From JBLMYQ01 sp050258375 (GTDB lineage: Bacteria; Bacillota; Clostridia; Acetivibrionales; UBA4821), in assembly GCA_050258375.1 (NCBI GenBank), contig JBLMYQ010000032.1:1-16917 (forward strand): a stretch of 16,917 bases of DNA, written 5' to 3'. Positions 15,374 through 16,917 of this stretch are shown piece after piece. Under the pieces are notes generated by a model. The model was not told the DNA's origin. It made no database searches and saw only the letters and a program-made list of their open reading frames with translations. Each line of letters opens with the position of its first letter. Position 1 is the stretch's first letter. The position numbers and the translations under genes are program-made.

Positions 15374-15585
15374 TTAAACACTGAAGAGAAGCTGACCGTA
15401 AGTTGGATATGGCCAATATTTTTCTCCGACCAGACTTTCAATTTCGTCAGCAATCGCCCGTAGTTCCTGCATGCCTAGAAAAATAACATCTCTGAAATCT
15501 GTTAATATATTATGCTCTGTGAAAAGCTTGACGTTTTTGTCTTTGATAAAGTAAGGTAAAGCATCAACCTCTCTTCCTTTAAAAT
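15374..15585 (-). pseudogene. glnN: Type III glutamine synthetase remnant
   Basis: Two pieces of GSIII (normally about 700 residues) are fused. The first is VDALPYFIKDKNVKLFTEHNIL, from the C-terminal third. After a deletion of roughly 140 codons comes the extreme C-terminus, ELRAIADEIESLVGEKYW followed by a PYPTYGQLLFSV ending. The whole catalytic core (about 550 residues) is missing: the leader (ribosome binding site region AGGAAGAGAGG) is joined directly to the VDALP segment. The only ATG there is out of frame, so no glutamine synthetase can be made. Promoter and leader hairpins upstream are intact. The reading frame does extend to an ATG at 15676, but that lies in the -35 box and is not a start. 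It is the first gene of the transcript that reads into amtB. Confidence 0.85.
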
Positions 15586-15633
15586 TAAAACAAAAAAGGT
15601 GCCGCAGGACAAAACCTACAGCACCTTTGCTGT
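15586..15633 (-). promoter_or_regulatory. Leader attenuator of glnN-amtB (hexaloop hairpin overlapping a terminator)
   Basis: On the minus strand, just after the predicted transcription start, ACAGC-AAAGGT-GCTGT (15633-15618) can form a 5-bp stem with a 6-nt loop having A at position 1 and G at position 4. This is the loop pattern recognised by ANTAR-type antiterminators. Its loop and 3' arm are also the 5' arm of a terminator: AAAGGTGC (15628-15621) pairs with GCACCTTT (15602-15595), inner pairs continue, and T-rich sequence follows (TTTTTTGTTTTAATTTT). The two folds exclude each other, which is the layout of transcription attenuation. Only one hexaloop hairpin is seen, whereas classical ANTAR targets have two. 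Confidence 0.6.
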
Positions 15634-15646
15634 TACTTGTTAATTT

Positions 15647-15676
15647 ATTATAAGCATGACAGAACATAATTGTCAA
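15647..15676 (-). promoter_or_regulatory. Consensus sigma-A promoter of glnN-amtB
   Basis: Minus strand: -35 TTGACA and -10 TATAAT, both perfect, with an 18-bp spacer. The start site is expected near 15640, immediately before the attenuator. Confidence 0.8.
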
Positions 15677-15689
15677 TATGCATAGTAAA

Positions 15690-15710
15690 AATTGTTAAGG
15701 AAATTGTTAA
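15690..15710. promoter_or_regulatory. AATTGTTAA direct repeat between divergent promoters
   Basis: Two copies of AATTGTTAA (15690-15698 and 15702-15710), 12 bp apart, lie between the -35 boxes of the divergent nitrogen promoters. They are a candidate operator. They do not match the TGTNA-N7-TNACA inverted repeat of TnrA/GlnR. Confidence 0.35.
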
Positions 15711-15730
15711 ATATATCATGGCTTTGAGAA

Positions 15731-15759
15731 TTGACATTTACAAAGACATTCAATACAAT
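15731..15759 (+). promoter_or_regulatory. Sigma-A promoter of the glutamine amidotransferase gene
   Basis: TTGACA, 17-bp spacer, TACAAT. The start is expected near 15766, giving a leader of about 119 nt before the ATG at 15885. Confidence 0.75.
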
Positions 15760-15800
15760 GTGTATTAAGAAAAAATAAGGTGAGAGAATGAAAAAAATAT

Positions 15801-15870
15801 TGAACAATAGTGTTCATCATAAAGACTAAAGACCTGCGGGCTTTGTTTGTTGATGAGCACTTTTTATTGT
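15801..15870 (+). promoter_or_regulatory. Leader terminator/antiterminator of the amidotransferase gene
   Basis: A long hairpin, GTGTTCATCA (15810-15819) with TGATGAGCAC (15851-15860), one G-T wobble, encloses a smaller AAAG/CTTT stem. It is followed by TTTTTATTGTT, a terminator upstream of the gene it would silence. An alternative hairpin TGAAC-AATAGT-GTTCA (15801-15816, hexaloop) uses part of the same 5' arm, so the two are mutually exclusive. This points to regulated readthrough; the ligand or protein is unknown. Confidence 0.6.
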
Positions 15871-15884
15871 TAGGGGGAGATGTC

Positions 15885-16917
15885 ATGCAAAAAGAGGGAG
15901 AAATCAGAATACCATCTGGGTGTTCTATTTCAGGGATTTTTTCCAAAAAAGGCAAAAGAATGAATGGGGAAGCGATTATAAAGTCCATAGCTACTATGCA
16001 TGATCGTTCCAACGGACTTGGAGGGGGATTTGCGGGATATGGTATTTATCCTGAATATAAGGATTTCTACGCTTTTCATATATTTTATGACAGCATCGAG
16101 GCAAGGGAAAAGTGCGAAAAATATCTTGACAGGAATTTTGATGTGGTCAATATGTCAAAGATTCCCGTACGAAAAATTAGCTGTATAACGAATGAACCGA
16201 TGATTTTGCGGTACTTTGTCAGTCCGCTGTCTACACGGCTTGCCGACAGTCAACTGAACGAAAAAGAGTATACGGTTCAACGGGTAATCCACATTAATAC
16301 GAAAATTGACGGTGCTTATGTATTTTCCTGCGGGAAAAATATGGGAGTCTTTAAAGCGGTTGGATTTCCTGAAGATGTAGGCAGATTTTACCGCTTGGAC
16401 GAATATGAGGCATATTCTTGGACTGCTCATGGACGGTATCCGACAAATACTCCCGGCTGGTGGGGAGGAGCACATCCCTTTGCCATGCTGGATTATTCTA
16501 TTGTTCACAACGGTGAGATTTCTTCGTATGATGCAAATCGTAGATTTATTGAAATGTATGGCTACAGATGCTCGCTTTTGACTGATACGGAAGTCATAAC
16601 TTACATTATTGACTATTTGCACCGAAGACAGGGTCTTACCCTGCAAGAAGTGGCTAACGTCATTGCAGCTCCGTTCTGGTCTACAATTGATTCCAAGCCA
16701 TCGGAAGAAAGAGAGAAGTTTATCTATTTACGTAATATGTTCTCCAGCCTTCTTATAACAGGACCTTTTTCCATCCTGCTCGGATTTGAAGGCGGAATGA
16801 TGGCTTTGAACGACCGTCTTAAGCTTCGTTCAATGGTTGTTGCAGAAAAAGGCGATATGGCATATGCTGCCAGCGAAGAATGTGCTATAAGAGCAATAGA
16901 ACCAAATCCTGATAAAG
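15885..16917 (+). CDS. Class II glutamine amidotransferase, glutamate-synthase (GltB domain 1) type; open at right edge
   Basis: This enzyme domain hydrolyses glutamine to glutamate and ammonia for transfer to a synthase partner. 344 codons are visible and the frame is open to the window end; family members are about 370 residues, so it is nearly complete. The catalytic Cys is C13 in PSGCSISGIF, preceded by a 12-residue leader that would have to be removed for an N-terminal nucleophile. Other class II residues are present: R184 in HGRYPTNT, N209-G210 in HNGEISS and the Asp in LLTDTEV. The ATG at 15885 follows AGGGGGAGA. Split (archaeal-type) glutamate synthases are encoded as separate amidotransferase, Fe-S and FMN-synthase genes, so partner genes are expected beyond 16917. 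Control is likely by the leader attenuator. It is divergent from glnN-amtB, consistent with a nitrogen-assimilation locus. Confidence 0.88.
   Translation, partial: MQKEGEIRIPSGCSISGIFSKKGKRMNGEAIIKSIATMHDRSNGLGGGFAGYGIYPEYKDFYAFHIFYDSIEAREKCEKYLDRNFDVVNMSKIPVRKISCITNEPMILRYFVSPLSTRLADSQLNEKEYTVQRVIHINTKIDGAYVFSCGKNMGVFKAVGFPEDVGRFYRLDEYEAYSWTAHGRYPTNTPGWWGGAHPFAMLDYSIVHNGEISSYDANRRFIEMYGYRCSLLTDTEVITYIIDYLHRRQGLTLQEVANVIAAPFWSTIDSKPSEEREKFIYLRNMFSSLLITGPFSILLGFEGGMMALNDRLKLRSMVVAEKGDMAYAASEECAIRAIEPNPDK

Noticed and set aside
15374..15676. A 100-residue gene starting at 15676
   Set aside because: Its first third is the promoter and attenuator on the same strand; only the last about 70 codons match glutamine synthetase III.
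1..16917. CRISPR array or tRNA/rRNA genes
   Set aside because: No regularly spaced repeats and no cloverleaf or rRNA-like sequence were seen by eye on either strand.

Overview
The window looks like the chromosome of an anaerobic, spore-forming, low-GC Clostridia-type Firmicute. The evidence is A/T-rich codon use, strong AGGAGG-type ribosome binding sites, consensus sigma-A promoters, a dipicolinate (spore) biosynthesis gene, a type III glutamine synthetase relic and clostridial-style short KdpD. No identity was tested against a database.

Layout, left to right. (1) 1-502 is the 3' part of dpaA (dipicolinate synthase subunit A); its 5' part lies outside the window. (2) 767-2065 (-) is an unrecognised 432-residue protein. 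(3) 2289-2710 is a decayed second copy of the 5' half of dpaA. It stops being dpaA at a 14-bp sequence (AAACGCAATACCTA) that also occurs in the intact dpaA (19-32) and in the 3' end of a truncated large serine recombinase gene (12728-12741). (4) 2900-11389 is a potassium block: a histidine kinase and a TPR-tailed response regulator (-), divergent from a small membrane ORF, kdpF (with an early stop), kdpA, kdpB and kdpC (+), then a convergent short kdpD (-). (5) 11438-12816 holds a repeat-rich spacer, a small ORF and the C-terminal half of a large serine recombinase. (6) 12825-16917 is a nitrogen-assimilation block: a broken argF, an ammonium transporter fused to a PII protein, and a glnN remnant that still has promoter and attenuator (all -). 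Divergent from these is a class II glutamine amidotransferase (glutamate synthase type), open at the right edge.

How it fits together. KdpFABC is a high-affinity ATP-driven K+ pump. KdpD here has only the cytoplasmic sensor and universal-stress domains and no kinase, so the neighbouring kinase/regulator pair is the obvious but unproven candidate partner. The regulator ends in TPRs rather than a DNA-binding domain. The nitrogen genes would take up ammonium, sense 2-oxoglutarate/ATP through PII, and make glutamine and glutamate, but glnN and argF are reduced to fragments by internal deletions.

The most interesting signal is the set of three related sites. They look like attB (intact dpaA), a hybrid junction (dpaA 5' half joined to element sequence) and an attP-like site at the recombinase 3' end. 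The 10-kb potassium block lies exactly between the two element-type copies. This suggests a site-specific element that used a sporulation gene as its target, analogous to skin elements, and that a kdp cassette is or was part of it.
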